From positions 77,195 to 141,194 of the forward strand of contig JAFLDB010000008.1 in assembly GCA_017302615.1 (NCBI GenBank): a DNA stretch of 64,000 nucleotides, read 5' to 3'. Under the pieces are notes generated by a model. It saw only the letters and a program-made list of their open reading frames with translations. It had not been told where the DNA came from and searched no databases. A program made the translations under genes and the position numbers. Of the stretch, positions 50,243 through 59,449 are shown in pieces; position 1 is the stretch's first letter, and each line of letters opens with the position of its first letter. The stretch is from Sphingomonadales bacterium (lineage in GTDB: Bacteria; Pseudomonadota; Alphaproteobacteria; Sphingomonadales; Sphingomonadaceae).

Positions 50243-53200
50243 ATGTTCGCGAAATTCGGCCCGGGCAGTTCGGCCCGCAAGATCCGTAAGGCCGCCATGG
50301 GAGGCGCCGCGCTGTGGTGCCTGCTGGCGTCGGGCCAGGCTTGGGCGGCTTGCGCGGTAACCTCGGGCAGCGGCACTGTGGCCAGTCCCGGTGCCAACAC
50401 CACGATCACCTGCACCAATGCCACCACCGGGCTGGACGTCAATTCCGCCGCCAGCAACGTGACTGTGCTGGTGGACAGCAATGCCTTTGTCCAGGGCAAC
50501 GCTGGTGACGCGGTAGAACTTACCGGCGACCGCGCCTTCGTGATCCTGAACAGTCTGGCGACGGTCAACGACCTGTCGTTCAACCTGGGCAATTCGGGCG
50601 CGACCGGCCCGGTATTGATGGCGCTGAATGGCGGCACGCTGACCAACAACAACGCTGCCAACACCATTTCGCTCAGCGGCAACAGCGTCCGGCTGGTGAT
50701 TACCGATGGGGGACAGCTGACGACGGCCAGCACGGTTTCGCTCAGCGGCAACAATGCCCTGTTCGAGCTGTCGGGCGGTGGGCGGATCGTTGCCGCGCCT
50801 AACCTGACCGGGCCGTTGGTTCAGGGCGGCAGCAGCAACGAACGGTTCGTGCTGCACGGCCGGATGATCGGGCGCGATACCGGCGGGACCATTGCCTATC
50901 TCGATGCCGGGGATGGCGACGACACCGTGGTGATTTCAAGCCGGACCGAACTGACCGAGTTGAACACCGCCATTCCCGCTGCCTCGGCGCTCTCGATCAA
51001 GGGTGGCGCCGGGTTCGATACGCTGGAAGGCGATGGCGGTTTTGGCGATGGGCAGATTCGCTTTTCGACCACCGATTTCGAACGGTTGCACCTGTACGGC
51101 GGGGCAAACTGGCAGATCGAGGGCAGCCACGCCTTTCAGCAGATCTGGATCGATCAGGGTGTCACCCTGACCGCGGCGGATTTCACCTCGCTGGGACAAG
51201 CCACCAGCACCATCGATCTGCGCAACGGAACCGGCGGAGCCGGCCGGCTGGTGATCAGCGATGCCGGAACCCACCAGTTCCAGCACAGCCTGACCGGGGA
51301 TGGCGAAATCCACTTCATCGGCACCGGGGACTATTCCTTTCTGACCGGATCGCCGCAGTTCAATGGCACCCTGATCAACGATATGGCAGTGTTGCGGGTG
51401 AGCCATTCGCAGGCCTTCGGGCTGGCCAGCGTGATCAACAACGGCCGGTTGCACCTCAATGACGTAAGCTTCGGCAACCGTCTGTCGGGAAGCGGCCACA
51501 TCATCGTTTCGGGCACGTCGAGCACTATCACCAATGGCTTCAACAGCATCGGCGGCGTTGTCGAAGTGGCCAGCGGCGACCTGCGCATTCAGGACCTGCG
51601 CGCGCTGGGCGGCGGCAATACGGCCAATCCGGCACTGGTTTCGATCGGCGCGAACGGACGGCTGGTGCTGGACATCGGCGGGGGCAGCTTCCCCGATCCG
51701 CTTGATCCCAGCCAGGTGTTCCATAACGAACTGAACGGGCCCGGCACCCTGGTCAAGCAGGGCACCGGCGCGGTGGTGATCAGCCGCAACAACCCGAGCT
51801 TCTTTGGCGAGACCCTGATCCAGAGCGGCTGGCTGCATGTCGGTCACCAGAACGCGCTCGGCACCGGCACAGTCACCCTGGCCGGCGGCGGTCTCTCGCT
51901 GGATGACATTTCGTTTGGCAATAGTCTGGTCGGAACGGGCATCGTCACCAAGGACGGGGCCGGCCGGACCACCATGACCGGGGCAAACCAGGGCCTCACA
52001 GCGACCTGGACGGTCAACGCGGGAACGCTGGCCGGCACGTCGTCAGGGAACTTTGGCGGCTCGGGCACGCTCATCTACCTTGGCGGCGCGGCCACGCTTG
52101 AGCTGACCAACGCCACCAACCAGAATCTCGACCTGCGTATCTCGGGCTCCACCGGCAGCATTTTCCGCAAGCTGGGTGGCGGACGGCTGACCTTCATCGA
52201 TACGTTCACGATCGGCACTCTGGCCGTCGATGCCGGGTCGGTCAGGGTCAACCGGGCGATCAATGCCAATGCCGTGGTCGGCAGCGCGGCGCGGCTTGAC
52301 GGGACCGGATCGATCACCGGCAGCCTGGTCAACAACGGCACGGTCGCACCGGGCAATTCGATCGGCACGCTGACCATCAATGGCAATTACACCCACAACG
52401 CCGGATCCGTGCTGGAGATCGAGTTCGACGCAAACGGCAACATCGACCTGCTGGCGATCAACGGCAGTGCCGCGCTGAACGGCGGGACCCTGCGGTTCAT
52501 TTCGGTTGGCGGTGCGGAAGGCAACGGCGGCACTTTCATGACCGCCAGCGGAGGGATTACCGGAACCTTCGCCACGGTCGACACGGTCGGCGCGCTGCTC
52601 CCGCTGGCGGTGATCTATCAGACCAACAGCGCGATCATGGCTCCTTCGGTGCTGACTGCGCGGCCCTCTACCTTCAATGCCCAGTTCCTCGCGGGGGCAG
52701 AGACCGCATCGGGTTTCGCCGATCTGACCGACAGCGCGATCCGGCGCATGCCGCGCGGCACCCGGCTGTGGCTGGACGGATTTGCCGGCGATGGTCGCCG
52801 CTCGGCCAGCGGGCAGACACTGGCCTACGGGCATGACAGCTATGGCCTTGGCGGCGGGGTGACCTTTCAGCTGGGCGAGACGACCACGCTGGGCCTTTCG
52901 GCCGGCTGGGCCCGGGGCGATATCGAGCTGGGCGCGAATGGGGGCGGCGGCAAGCAATCCAGCGTGCTGGGCGGGATCACCCTGCGGCACGACATCGGCG
53001 ATGCCAAGCTGACCGGCGGGGTCATGCTGGGCAAGGTCGACCAAGACACGGTCCGGAATGTCACTTTCAACGGCTTTTCCGCAACGGTCCGGGGCGAGAC
53101 CGAATCGACCCTCTACGGGGCCACGGTCGGGCTTGATCTGCCGCTTGGACGGATCGGCAAATGGTCGCTTGGCGCAAACCTGCGGGGCACCTGGATCCGG

Positions 53201-53584
53201 CAGGACCAGGACGGTTACACCGAAGCCGGCACAAGCCCGCTCCGCCTGACACTGGCCGACCTGTCTGCCGATACGCTGGAAGGGCAGGCCGGTCTCAGCA
53301 TCGGACGGCACTTTGGTCCGGTTGGCGGAGGCGCCGATTTCCGGGTCGAGTTTGGCGGACGGGTGCTGGGCCTGAGCGGCGACCGGCTGATCCCGGTGAG
53401 CTTTGCTGCCAGCAGTGCCGCGGTGGTCTTGCAGGGTGATACCCGTGACAGTCTGCACGGCTATCTGGGGGCGGCTCTCGACATTCCGGTCAGTCGCTCG
53501 GCGCAGCTCCACATCGGCTATGCCGGCCAGTTCGGCACCAGCGACCGCCACCTCGGCCGGATCGGTTTCAGCCTTGGCTTCTGA
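50243..53584 (+). CDS. Autotransporter (type Va) with beta-helix passenger
   Basis: A 1113-residue secreted/outer-membrane protein. It has a long signal peptide with a basic front (ending QAWAAC, about residue 36) and a passenger of about 800 residues rich in Gly, Asn, Ser and Thr, typical of a right-handed beta-helix. Passenger-associated repeats are present (GPGTLVKQGTGAVVISRNN, LVNNGTVAPGNSIGTLTING). A C-terminal beta-barrel of about 270 residues ends in a terminal Phe (GRIGFSLGF). The barrel starts after RLWLDGFAGDGRRSASGQ. Adhesion or surface-layer functions are common in this class, but no enzyme domain is seen. A strong AGGGAG precedes the ATG. It heads a three-gene unit with a secreted protein and a DUF3592 protein. 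Confidence 0.9.
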   Translation: MFAKFGPGSSARKIRKAAMGGAALWCLLASGQAWAACAVTSGSGTVASPGANTTITCTNATTGLDVNSAASNVTVLVDSNAFVQGNAGDAVELTGDRAFVILNSLATVNDLSFNLGNSGATGPVLMALNGGTLTNNNAANTISLSGNSVRLVITDGGQLTTASTVSLSGNNALFELSGGGRIVAAPNLTGPLVQGGSSNERFVLHGRMIGRDTGGTIAYLDAGDGDDTVVISSRTELTELNTAIPAASALSIKGGAGFDTLEGDGGFGDGQIRFSTTDFERLHLYGGANWQIEGSHAFQQIWIDQGVTLTAADFTSLGQATSTIDLRNGTGGAGRLVISDAGTHQFQHSLTGDGEIHFIGTGDYSFLTGSPQFNGTLINDMAVLRVSHSQAFGLASVINNGRLHLNDVSFGNRLSGSGHIIVSGTSSTITNGFNSIGGVVEVASGDLRIQDLRALGGGNTANPALVSIGANGRLVLDIGGGSFPDPLDPSQVFHNELNGPGTLVKQGTGAVVISRNNPSFFGETLIQSGWLHVGHQNALGTGTVTLAGGGLSLDDISFGNSLVGTGIVTKDGAGRTTMTGANQGLTATWTVNAGTLAGTSSGNFGGSGTLIYLGGAATLELTNATNQNLDLRISGSTGSIFRKLGGGRLTFIDTFTIGTLAVDAGSVRVNRAINANAVVGSAARLDGTGSITGSLVNNGTVAPGNSIGTLTINGNYTHNAGSVLEIEFDANGNIDLLAINGSAALNGGTLRFISVGGAEGNGGTFMTASGGITGTFATVDTVGALLPLAVIYQTNSAIMAPSVLTARPSTFNAQFLAGAETASGFADLTDSAIRRMPRGTRLWLDGFAGDGRRSASGQTLAYGHDSYGLGGGVTFQLGETTTLGLSAGWARGDIELGANGGGGKQSSVLGGITLRHDIGDAKLTGGVMLGKVDQDTVRNVTFNGFSATVRGETESTLYGATVGLDLPLGRIGKWSLGANLRGTWIRQDQDGYTEAGTSPLRLTLADLSADTLEGQAGLSIGRHFGPVGGGADFRVEFGGRVLGLSGDRLIPVSFAASSAAVVLQGDTRDSLHGYLGAALDIPVSRSAQLHIGYAGQFGTSDRHLGRIGFSLGF

Positions 53585-53597
53585 CAGGAGAGAGACG

Positions 53598-54710
53598 ATG
53601 CGCAAACTTGCCATTCTGGCTGAATTTGCCCTGTTGGTGGGCCTTGGCGGCACAGTTGCAGTGGCGCAGATCCCTGCGGTTGGCGATGTGCTGGGCGGGA
53701 CCAAGAAGCCCCGTCCCGCCCAGCCGGATCGCGGCGGCAAGCAGGAATTGCCCAATTCCAACCAGGGCACCAGCTTTGCCGCCCCGGCCGCGCCGCAAGG
53801 TGCGACGCAGGGGATCACCAGCGAACTGCATCGTCAGAATATCGGCCGGATCGTCTTTTCCGGGCAGGACATGCCGCTCGACCGGATGAACGCAGGCATG
53901 TTCAAGACGGCGTTCAACCTGGGCGACGAGATCTACTTCCGGGTCTACATGGCCGAACCGGCTCCGACCAGGCTCTATGGCCGGGTGGCGGGGATGGACG
54001 ATCACAACACTGCCTATTTCACGCAGTACAAGATGCTCTTCACGGTGGATGGGCGGCCCTATGAAGTGTCGCAGCGGCCCTGGGGCACGGCCGACGAGTA
54101 CAAGACCTGGACCACCTGGCGCGGCCAGCTGCTGAGCCGGGGCGAGCGCTTCTTTCCCGGCCAGGAAGGCTTCGGCGAACTGCTTTCGCGCGCGACGCGC
54201 AAGGGCGACCTTGGGCCTGGGACCTACAAGATCACGCTGGAGATGATCCCGGTGGTGATCGTCAACGAGGGGACCGGCGGACGGAACAATTTTGTCGAGA
54301 AAGCCCGCGGCGCGCCTGTTGCCAAGGGCGAGTTCACGCTGACCGTGACGGCTTCGTCCTACAATCGCAATGACCCCAAGATCTGCGGTGCCCAGGCGGT
54401 CCAGTCCAATCCCGCGCTTGAAAGCACGATCCTGTCCCACGCTCGGTCGGTCTGGAACCGGCCAAGCGCCCCGCCTGTCAAGGTCCGCGTCACGCACACC
54501 GGCTGGACGATCGTCCGCCATCCGGTCACCGGCATCATCCTGCACCGTCAGATCGACGCCGCAATCCTCTCGCGCGGGGCCGAGTTCTGCGACATCCAGG
54601 GTTACTCCTACAGCCAGCCCTATGTCGGCGGCGGCTTTTCGGCGGGGGGTGCGAAGTTCAACGGGGCTGAGACCTACGGCACCTACATCCCCTGTTCCTG
54701 CATCGCATAG
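53598..54710 (+). CDS. Exported protein of unknown function
   Basis: A 370-residue exported protein with a signal peptide (MRKLAILAEFALLVGLGG, cleavage after VAQ). A low-complexity linker rich in Pro, Gly and Gln (residues 30-75) is followed by a globular domain with many aromatic residues (FRVYMAEPAPTRLYGRVAG, WTTWRGQLLSRGERFFPGQE). A conserved-looking C terminus has three Cys, two in the last residues (YIPCSCIA). I do not recognise the family. It begins 13 bp after the autotransporter with GGAGAGAGA upstream, so it shares that operon and probably acts with the autotransporter at the cell surface or in the periplasm. Confidence 0.7.
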   Translation: MRKLAILAEFALLVGLGGTVAVAQIPAVGDVLGGTKKPRPAQPDRGGKQELPNSNQGTSFAAPAAPQGATQGITSELHRQNIGRIVFSGQDMPLDRMNAGMFKTAFNLGDEIYFRVYMAEPAPTRLYGRVAGMDDHNTAYFTQYKMLFTVDGRPYEVSQRPWGTADEYKTWTTWRGQLLSRGERFFPGQEGFGELLSRATRKGDLGPGTYKITLEMIPVVIVNEGTGGRNNFVEKARGAPVAKGEFTLTVTASSYNRNDPKICGAQAVQSNPALESTILSHARSVWNRPSAPPVKVRVTHTGWTIVRHPVTGIILHRQIDAAILSRGAEFCDIQGYSYSQPYVGGGFSAGGAKFNGAETYGTYIPCSCIA

Positions 54711-54727
54711 CATGAAGGAGAGCATCG

Positions 54728-55357
54728 ATGAACGCCAAGACCCGCCTGCAACCCGGAGACTTGTGGATCATCGCGGGGATGATTCTGACGCTAGGCGGAG
54801 CAATCCTGCTGCCGGTGGTGATGCTGGGGCAAAATCCCGAATTCGCTCGGCTCAAGGCTGAGGGCATGGTGGTTCAGGCGACGATTGCCGCCAAGCAGAA
54901 CGATCTTGCCGCAAGCACGCGTCGCCGCCAGGTGGGGACCTCCGAGAATTTCTATTTCGAAGTTGTGTTCGATCCGGCCAGGGGTGTGCCGTTCGGCCAG
55001 CATGGCGCAGCGGCTGACGCGCCGGTGACACCCACCGCGAAGCCCCGCAGCGGGGCGGATATCGTCGCCGGGCTGGATATCGGCAAACCCAGGCCTGCTG
55101 CGACCGGGCTAGCCGGCGCAGGCGCGCGGGCAAGGCTCAACGCCGGTTCGTTCGAGCGGTTCGAGGCTCACGATACCGGCGACGTCATCAGCGTTACCTA
55201 TCTGCCGACCGATCCGGGCGGAGCCCGACTGACCGAACTGGTTGAGGACCACGATCCCTTGCCTGGTCAGCTCGGGGGCGGTGCCTTGCTGCTGGGCGGG
55301 ATCGGCGTGATGGTGTCAGGATTCCGGCGGCGCAAACGGGCTGCGGAACGGGTCTAG
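54728..55357 (+). CDS. DUF3592-like membrane protein
   Basis: A 209-residue protein with an N-terminal hydrophobic helix (about residues 13-33) and a C-terminal one (about 180-198, LGGGALLLGGIGVMVSG). Between them lies an exposed beta-rich region with VVQATIAAKQND and DVISVTYLPTDPGG, the pattern of DUF3592 proteins. A Ser/Ala/Pro-rich insert sits at about 95-135. It follows the secreted protein by 17 bp with AAGGAGAG upstream, so it is the third gene of the autotransporter operon. The function is unknown. It is the last typical high-GC core gene before the repeat- and phage-like region. Confidence 0.7.
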   Translation: MNAKTRLQPGDLWIIAGMILTLGGAILLPVVMLGQNPEFARLKAEGMVVQATIAAKQNDLAASTRRRQVGTSENFYFEVVFDPARGVPFGQHGAAADAPVTPTAKPRSGADIVAGLDIGKPRPAATGLAGAGARARLNAGSFERFEAHDTGDVISVTYLPTDPGGARLTELVEDHDPLPGQLGGGALLLGGIGVMVSGFRRRKRAAERV

Positions 55358-55970
55358 ACCGCAAAAGATCATCGATCGACGAGCTTCGGGCGCAGAACAA
55401 GAAAGATGATCGGCGGGTCGGTCCGGTGGGGTGAACACCCGGCCGGGCCGGCTTGCATTTGTGCGAGACAACCCCTTTCCCCTGATCCAGGGTGGGTGAT
55501 CTGTCCGGACCTGAAAGCTTGATTGGTGCGCGACGCATTGTGAAGGGAGCGTCGCTCTTCAGGTGAATTCCCTGTTTAACGGGAATTTACAGGGAACTTG
55601 GCGAAATTGGCATGAGATTCCAATCCTTCATGCAGCCAAGAGCCTAGGAAATCCGGGACTTTCTGGCGGAGATTCCCTAAGCGCGAAACAGGGAAAATTT
55701 GCGGCATTAACAGGGAATCCCTCCAATGGATCAGCGAGCTGACTGACGCACCTAGTTTGGCGTCAGGTCACAACTCGCTTGACTCAGAGTGTCTCAGCAA
55801 AGATTATCACATGGTCTCTCGAAGCAGATTGGCACCGCGCTCCGGCGCATTGCAGCAGCATAGGAGACAACCCAAACCAGCCCGCACCAGCGTGGGCAGG
55901 ATGGTGGTTGTCTGCACACGTGCTGCTCCTCCGTTCTGCCTCCTTGCTGGCCAGCAAGTGAGACAAGACC
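55358..55970. other. 613-bp intergenic region without a convincing gene
   Basis: Only short frames occur here, with no recognisable protein. It marks the change from core-like to phage-like DNA, with more A+T than its left neighbour. It contains the ACAGGGAA repeat cluster at 55568-55717 and little else recognisable. An imperfect hairpin-prone stretch (ACAACC ... GGTTGT) lies at about 55866-55914. No tRNA, integrase or direct-repeat attachment site was seen. Confidence 0.5.
55568..55717. repeat. ACAGGGAA repeat cluster
   Basis: ACAGGGAA occurs at 55589-55596, 55688-55695 and 55710-55717, and inverted (TTCCCTGT) at 55568-55575, with further partial copies GGGAA at 55581 and GATTCCCT at 55671. 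The first pair forms a stem of eight bases around a 13-base loop. From memory, CAGGGAA-rich stretches of this kind occur beside mobile or integrated DNA in several alphaproteobacteria. Here it lies just upstream of the methyltransferase-terminase module and may be its boundary, a protein-binding array or an end of an older element. Confidence 0.5.
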
Positions 55971-57389
55971 ATGCCCAAACCCGCAAAGACGAGCTGCCCG
56001 GCAATCTCGAACCGGACCGATGCCTTTGAACATCGCTTCGGACCGATCACATATCGACCGGTCGGCAGCCTCACTCCTTACAGCAACAATCCTCGCAAGC
56101 ATCCTGAGTCCCAGTTAGTCAAACTGGCTGCTTCGATTGCCGAGTTTGGCTTCGTAATGCCGGTGCTGATCGACGAGGACGGCGTTATCATCGCTGGTGA
56201 GGCCCGGGTAGCTGCGGCCAAACGCCTGGGCTTGACTGAAGTCCCGGTGATCGTTGCGCACCAGTGGAGCAAGGCGCAGGTGCGGTCCTACCGGCTCGCC
56301 GACAACAGGCTGGCAGAGCTGGCGAGCTGGAACGAACAGGCGCTGGCCATTGAACTCGCGGCAATCATCGAAATGGACGAGACCCCGATCGAGATCCTCG
56401 GCTGGGAGACCGCCGAAGTTGATTTGCTGATCGACGCAACCAATGAGGTGAACAGCTCCGAAGACGAGGCCGACGAACAGATCGAGGAGCCTGCCGATCC
56501 CGTCACCCGCACCGGCGACCTGTGGCAGCTTGGTCGGCACCGCCTGCTCTGTGCCTCCAGTCTCGAGGCAGCGAACTGGAGCGAATTGCTGGCCGGCGAA
56601 ATGGCGGCGATGGCCTTCACTGATCCGCCCTACAATGTACCAGTCTCTGGCCACGTGTGTGGTCTGGGGAAGGTCAGTCATGACGAGTTCGCAATGGCCT
56701 CGGGTGAGATGTCGCAGGCCGAGTTCATCGCGTTCTTATCGAGCTTCCTTGCCGCGATGCTACCTCACCTCAAGGACGGCGCCGTGCTCGACCTGTGCAT
56801 GGACTGGCGGCACATGGGTGAGCTCTTGGCTGCGCTCGATGCCAATACCCTGTCGCTCCTCAACCTGTGCGTCTGGAACAAGACCAACGGTGGGATGGGT
56901 TCGCTCTATCGCTCGAAGCACGAACTGGTCCTCATCGCGAAGAAGGGCAAGGCGTCCCACACCAACAATGTCGAACTCGGCAAGCATGGCCGCTACCGGA
57001 CCAATGTCTGGGACTATGCCGGGGTCAACACCTTCAGTCGGAACCGGATGGCTGACTTGGCCGATCACCCGACGGTTAAGCCGGTCGCATTGGTGGCAGA
57101 CGCGATCCGCGATGTCAGTCTGCCTGGAGAGATCGTGCTCGATGCCTTCATGGGGTCTGGCACGACCATCCTTGCGTCTGAGCGGACCAAGCGGCGCGCC
57201 TACGGCCTTGAGATTGCTCCGGGCTATGTCGATGTCGCAATCCGGCGCTGGGAAAAAATGACCGGGCAGCAGGCGGTGCTCGCCAGCACCGGACAGAGCT
57301 TCGCGGAGGTCGCGGCAGAACGCGCCGAGTTAAAGATCCGCGGTGAAGCTCCAAACAGCACCCTCGCTGCAACCACCACCGAAAGCTGA
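55971..57389 (+). CDS. ParB-domain DNA methyltransferase
   Basis: A 472-residue protein. Residues about 25-115 are a ParB/sulfiredoxin-like domain (SNNPRKHPESQLVKLAASI, DGVIIAGEARVAAAKRLGL). Residues 180-440 are an N6-adenine or N4-cytosine DNA methyltransferase with catalytic TDPPYNVPV and the AdoMet motif DAFMGSGTTILASER, in the beta-type order with DPPY before FxGxG. Such ParB-methylases are common in phages and phage-derived modules and protect or mark DNA. It is followed by DUF5681 and a terminase, all on the plus strand. No cognate restriction enzyme is visible, so it is an orphan methylase. The recognition site cannot be inferred. Confidence 0.9.
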   Translation: MPKPAKTSCPAISNRTDAFEHRFGPITYRPVGSLTPYSNNPRKHPESQLVKLAASIAEFGFVMPVLIDEDGVIIAGEARVAAAKRLGLTEVPVIVAHQWSKAQVRSYRLADNRLAELASWNEQALAIELAAIIEMDETPIEILGWETAEVDLLIDATNEVNSSEDEADEQIEEPADPVTRTGDLWQLGRHRLLCASSLEAANWSELLAGEMAAMAFTDPPYNVPVSGHVCGLGKVSHDEFAMASGEMSQAEFIAFLSSFLAAMLPHLKDGAVLDLCMDWRHMGELLAALDANTLSLLNLCVWNKTNGGMGSLYRSKHELVLIAKKGKASHTNNVELGKHGRYRTNVWDYAGVNTFSRNRMADLADHPTVKPVALVADAIRDVSLPGEIVLDAFMGSGTTILASERTKRRAYGLEIAPGYVDVAIRRWEKMTGQQAVLASTGQSFAEVAAERAELKIRGEAPNSTLAATTTES

Positions 57390-57458
57390 GCGCCAGGCCC
57401 GGTGTGCGCCCCCCGCGCGCCGGGCTTGCCCCGAACCTCAAACACGAGGAGCCATCTC

Positions 57459-57995
57459 ATGCCGATCCGTCCCATCAAGCCGCAAGGCGAATCCGAGGCC
57501 CGTCCGATCATTCCGCCCGCGCGTGCGCGCACTCGTCCAACGATACTGGATGAGGGCAATCCCGCAGCGCCAGAAGTGACCGACCCGCACCAGCCTGATG
57601 CAGAAGCAGGCTATACTGTTGGTTATGGCAAGCCGCCGATGGCCACCCGGTTCAAACCCGGACAGTCCGGCAACCCCAAGGGTCGTCCCAAGGCTGCCAA
57701 GGGTCTGGGTGCGATAGTTCGCGACACCTTGACCCAAAAGGTCGCTGTAAGGACAGCAGCGGGCGAGAAACGCATTAGCCGGATTGAGGCAGCGCTTCAC
57801 AAGACACTCGAGCTGGCGATGAAGGGTAATCCGCGAGCGCTCACCCAGGTGATCAAGCTCTACGGTGATGCTGTTCCTGAGGCGAAACCCAGCGTCGACG
57901 CGCCGGCGCTAGACGACGATCTCACCGCGACCGATCTGGCGATGCTCGAAGAGTTGGGGAAGATCCTCTTGGCCGGGGAGGGGCAGGTAGCATGA
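57459..57995 (+). CDS. DUF5681 protein (putative small-terminase-like)
   Basis: A 178-residue protein with the DUF5681 motif GYGKPPMATRFKPGQSGNPK followed by GRPK, at about residues 50-75, and a helical C-terminal part (LHKTLELAMKGNPRALTQVI). The N-terminal 45 residues are Pro/Arg-rich and probably disordered. It starts after GAGGA and overlaps the terminase start by four bases. DUF5681 genes regularly sit directly before large terminase genes in alphaproteobacteria, so a DNA-recognition or small-terminase role is likely but inferred. Confidence 0.8.
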   Translation: MPIRPIKPQGESEARPIIPPARARTRPTILDEGNPAAPEVTDPHQPDAEAGYTVGYGKPPMATRFKPGQSGNPKGRPKAAKGLGAIVRDTLTQKVAVRTAAGEKRISRIEAALHKTLELAMKGNPRALTQVIKLYGDAVPEAKPSVDAPALDDDLTATDLAMLEELGKILLAGEGQVA

Positions 57996-59449
57996 GGCTC
58001 ACTCCTGCAATGCTCTCGGCAGCTCGCCGCCAGCATTTCGAGCTGTTCCTGATGAAGTCATTCGAGACGCTTCACCCCGGTGATCGGCCGCTCAACATGG
58101 CGTGGTACATCCGCGCAATCTGCCATGCACTTATGGAGGCCCACCGCGGGACGGAAAAGCGGCTCGTGATCACTGTGCCGCCTCGGCACCTCAAGTCGAT
58201 CACGGCATCAGTGGCTTTTGTGGCCTGGATGCTGGGACACAATCCGCGAGCCCGGATCATGGTCGCCAGCTATAGCCAGGACCTGGCCCGGCACCATTCC
58301 AACCAAACCCGGATGGTCATGGAGAGCGACTGGTACCTCAAGGACTTCCCTGGCACCCGCATCAGCGAACGGGGCAACCGGGCACTTGAGTTGGAGACGA
58401 CAGTGGGCGGTGTGCGCAAAGCCGTATCGGTTGGCGGTTCGATCACTGGTTTCGGGGCGGACATTATCATCGTCGATGACTGCATGAAGGCCGACGAGGC
58501 GCGCAGCCCGACTGTCCGCCAGGAACTGCGCAACTGGTACGACAACACCCTGCTCAGCCGGCTCAATGACAAGGCGACCGGGCGGATCATCTCGATCCAG
58601 CAGCGTCTCCACGAAGACGATCTGCCGGCCTATTTGCTGGAGAAGGACTATCGCCATCTCAACTTGCCAGCCATCGCAATCAAGGACGAGGTGATCTCGA
58701 TTGGCGAGGGACGGGCGCATCACCGGCGCGTTGGTGATTTGCTCAATCCAGAGCGCGAGGACCAGGCCACCCTTGATCAACTCCGCCGGGATCTCGGACC
58801 GGTTGCATTCTCGGCCCAGTACCAACAGGAACCGGTTACCCCCGAAGGCAACATGATCCGCCTCGAGTGGTTTGGCATCTATCAAGAAGCGCCGCCTCGG
58901 GACCGCTTCATCAAGGTTATCCAAAGCTGGGATACTGGCATGACCGCTGAGCCGACCAGTGATTATTCGGTTTGCACGACCTGGGGCTTCGAGGTCGAGA
59001 ACCACAAGTGGTATTTGCTCGATGTGTTCCGCAAGCGCCTCGACTTCCCTGACCTCAAGCGCGCCGTGCTTGACCTGCGCAATCGCTTCCGCGCCGACGA
59101 AGTGATCATGGAAAAGGCGGGCAGCGGTTACGCGCTTTACCAGGATCTGCGCGTCACCGGAGAACTTCGCCTGGTCATGATCCCGTCAGTCTCCAGCAAA
59201 GAGGAGCGGTTCAATGGCTGTCTCGCGGAAGTCGAGGCAGGCCATTTCCTGCTTCCGAGCGAGGCACCATGGCTCGACGATTTCCGCCGCGAGCTTCAAG
59301 CATTTCCTGCTGGGAAGTATGACGACCAGGCCGATAGCTTCAGTCAGTTCGTGAAGTACCAGCTTCGGCACTGGCGATGGGTCCTCACCAAGAAAGCCCC
59401 GAACGGAAGACTGCTTGAGAGATTTCGCGGAAGAAGGAGGCCGTGGTGA
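57992..59449 (+). CDS. Phage terminase large subunit
   Basis: A 485-residue two-domain terminase: an ATPase (residues 40-250) with Walker A-like VPPRHLKSI, Walker B IIIVDDCMK and the coupling segment SIQQRLHEDD. A RNaseH-like nuclease follows (about 300-470), with acidic residues in SWDTGMT, EKAGSGYALY and KYDDQADS. It should cut and pump DNA into a phage head, yet no portal, capsid or tail gene lies nearby. The ATG overlaps DUF5681 by four bases. Solitary methylase-DUF5681-terminase trios like this are seen in several alphaproteobacterial chromosomes; whether they serve a defective prophage, a transfer agent or another purpose is not known to me. Confidence 0.88.
   Translation: MRLTPAMLSAARRQHFELFLMKSFETLHPGDRPLNMAWYIRAICHALMEAHRGTEKRLVITVPPRHLKSITASVAFVAWMLGHNPRARIMVASYSQDLARHHSNQTRMVMESDWYLKDFPGTRISERGNRALELETTVGGVRKAVSVGGSITGFGADIIIVDDCMKADEARSPTVRQELRNWYDNTLLSRLNDKATGRIISIQQRLHEDDLPAYLLEKDYRHLNLPAIAIKDEVISIGEGRAHHRRVGDLLNPEREDQATLDQLRRDLGPVAFSAQYQQEPVTPEGNMIRLEWFGIYQEAPPRDRFIKVIQSWDTGMTAEPTSDYSVCTTWGFEVENHKWYLLDVFRKRLDFPDLKRAVLDLRNRFRADEVIMEKAGSGYALYQDLRVTGELRLVMIPSVSSKEERFNGCLAEVEAGHFLLPSEAPWLDDFRRELQAFPAGKYDDQADSFSQFVKYQLRHWRWVLTKKAPNGRLLERFRGRRRPW

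Noticed and set aside
52043..53818. Minus-strand 591-codon open frame under the autotransporter
   Set aside because: It mirrors the autotransporter on the other strand; long antisense frames are expected in this GC-rich DNA, and the translation shows no domain.
55568..55717. Repeat array considered as a CRISPR
   Set aside because: The units are only eight bases, unequally spaced and partly inverted; there are no spacers of constant length and no cas genes.
55757..56029. 90-codon plus-strand frame upstream of the ParB-methylase
   Set aside because: It overlaps the methylase start in another frame, has no ribosome site and no recognisable motif.
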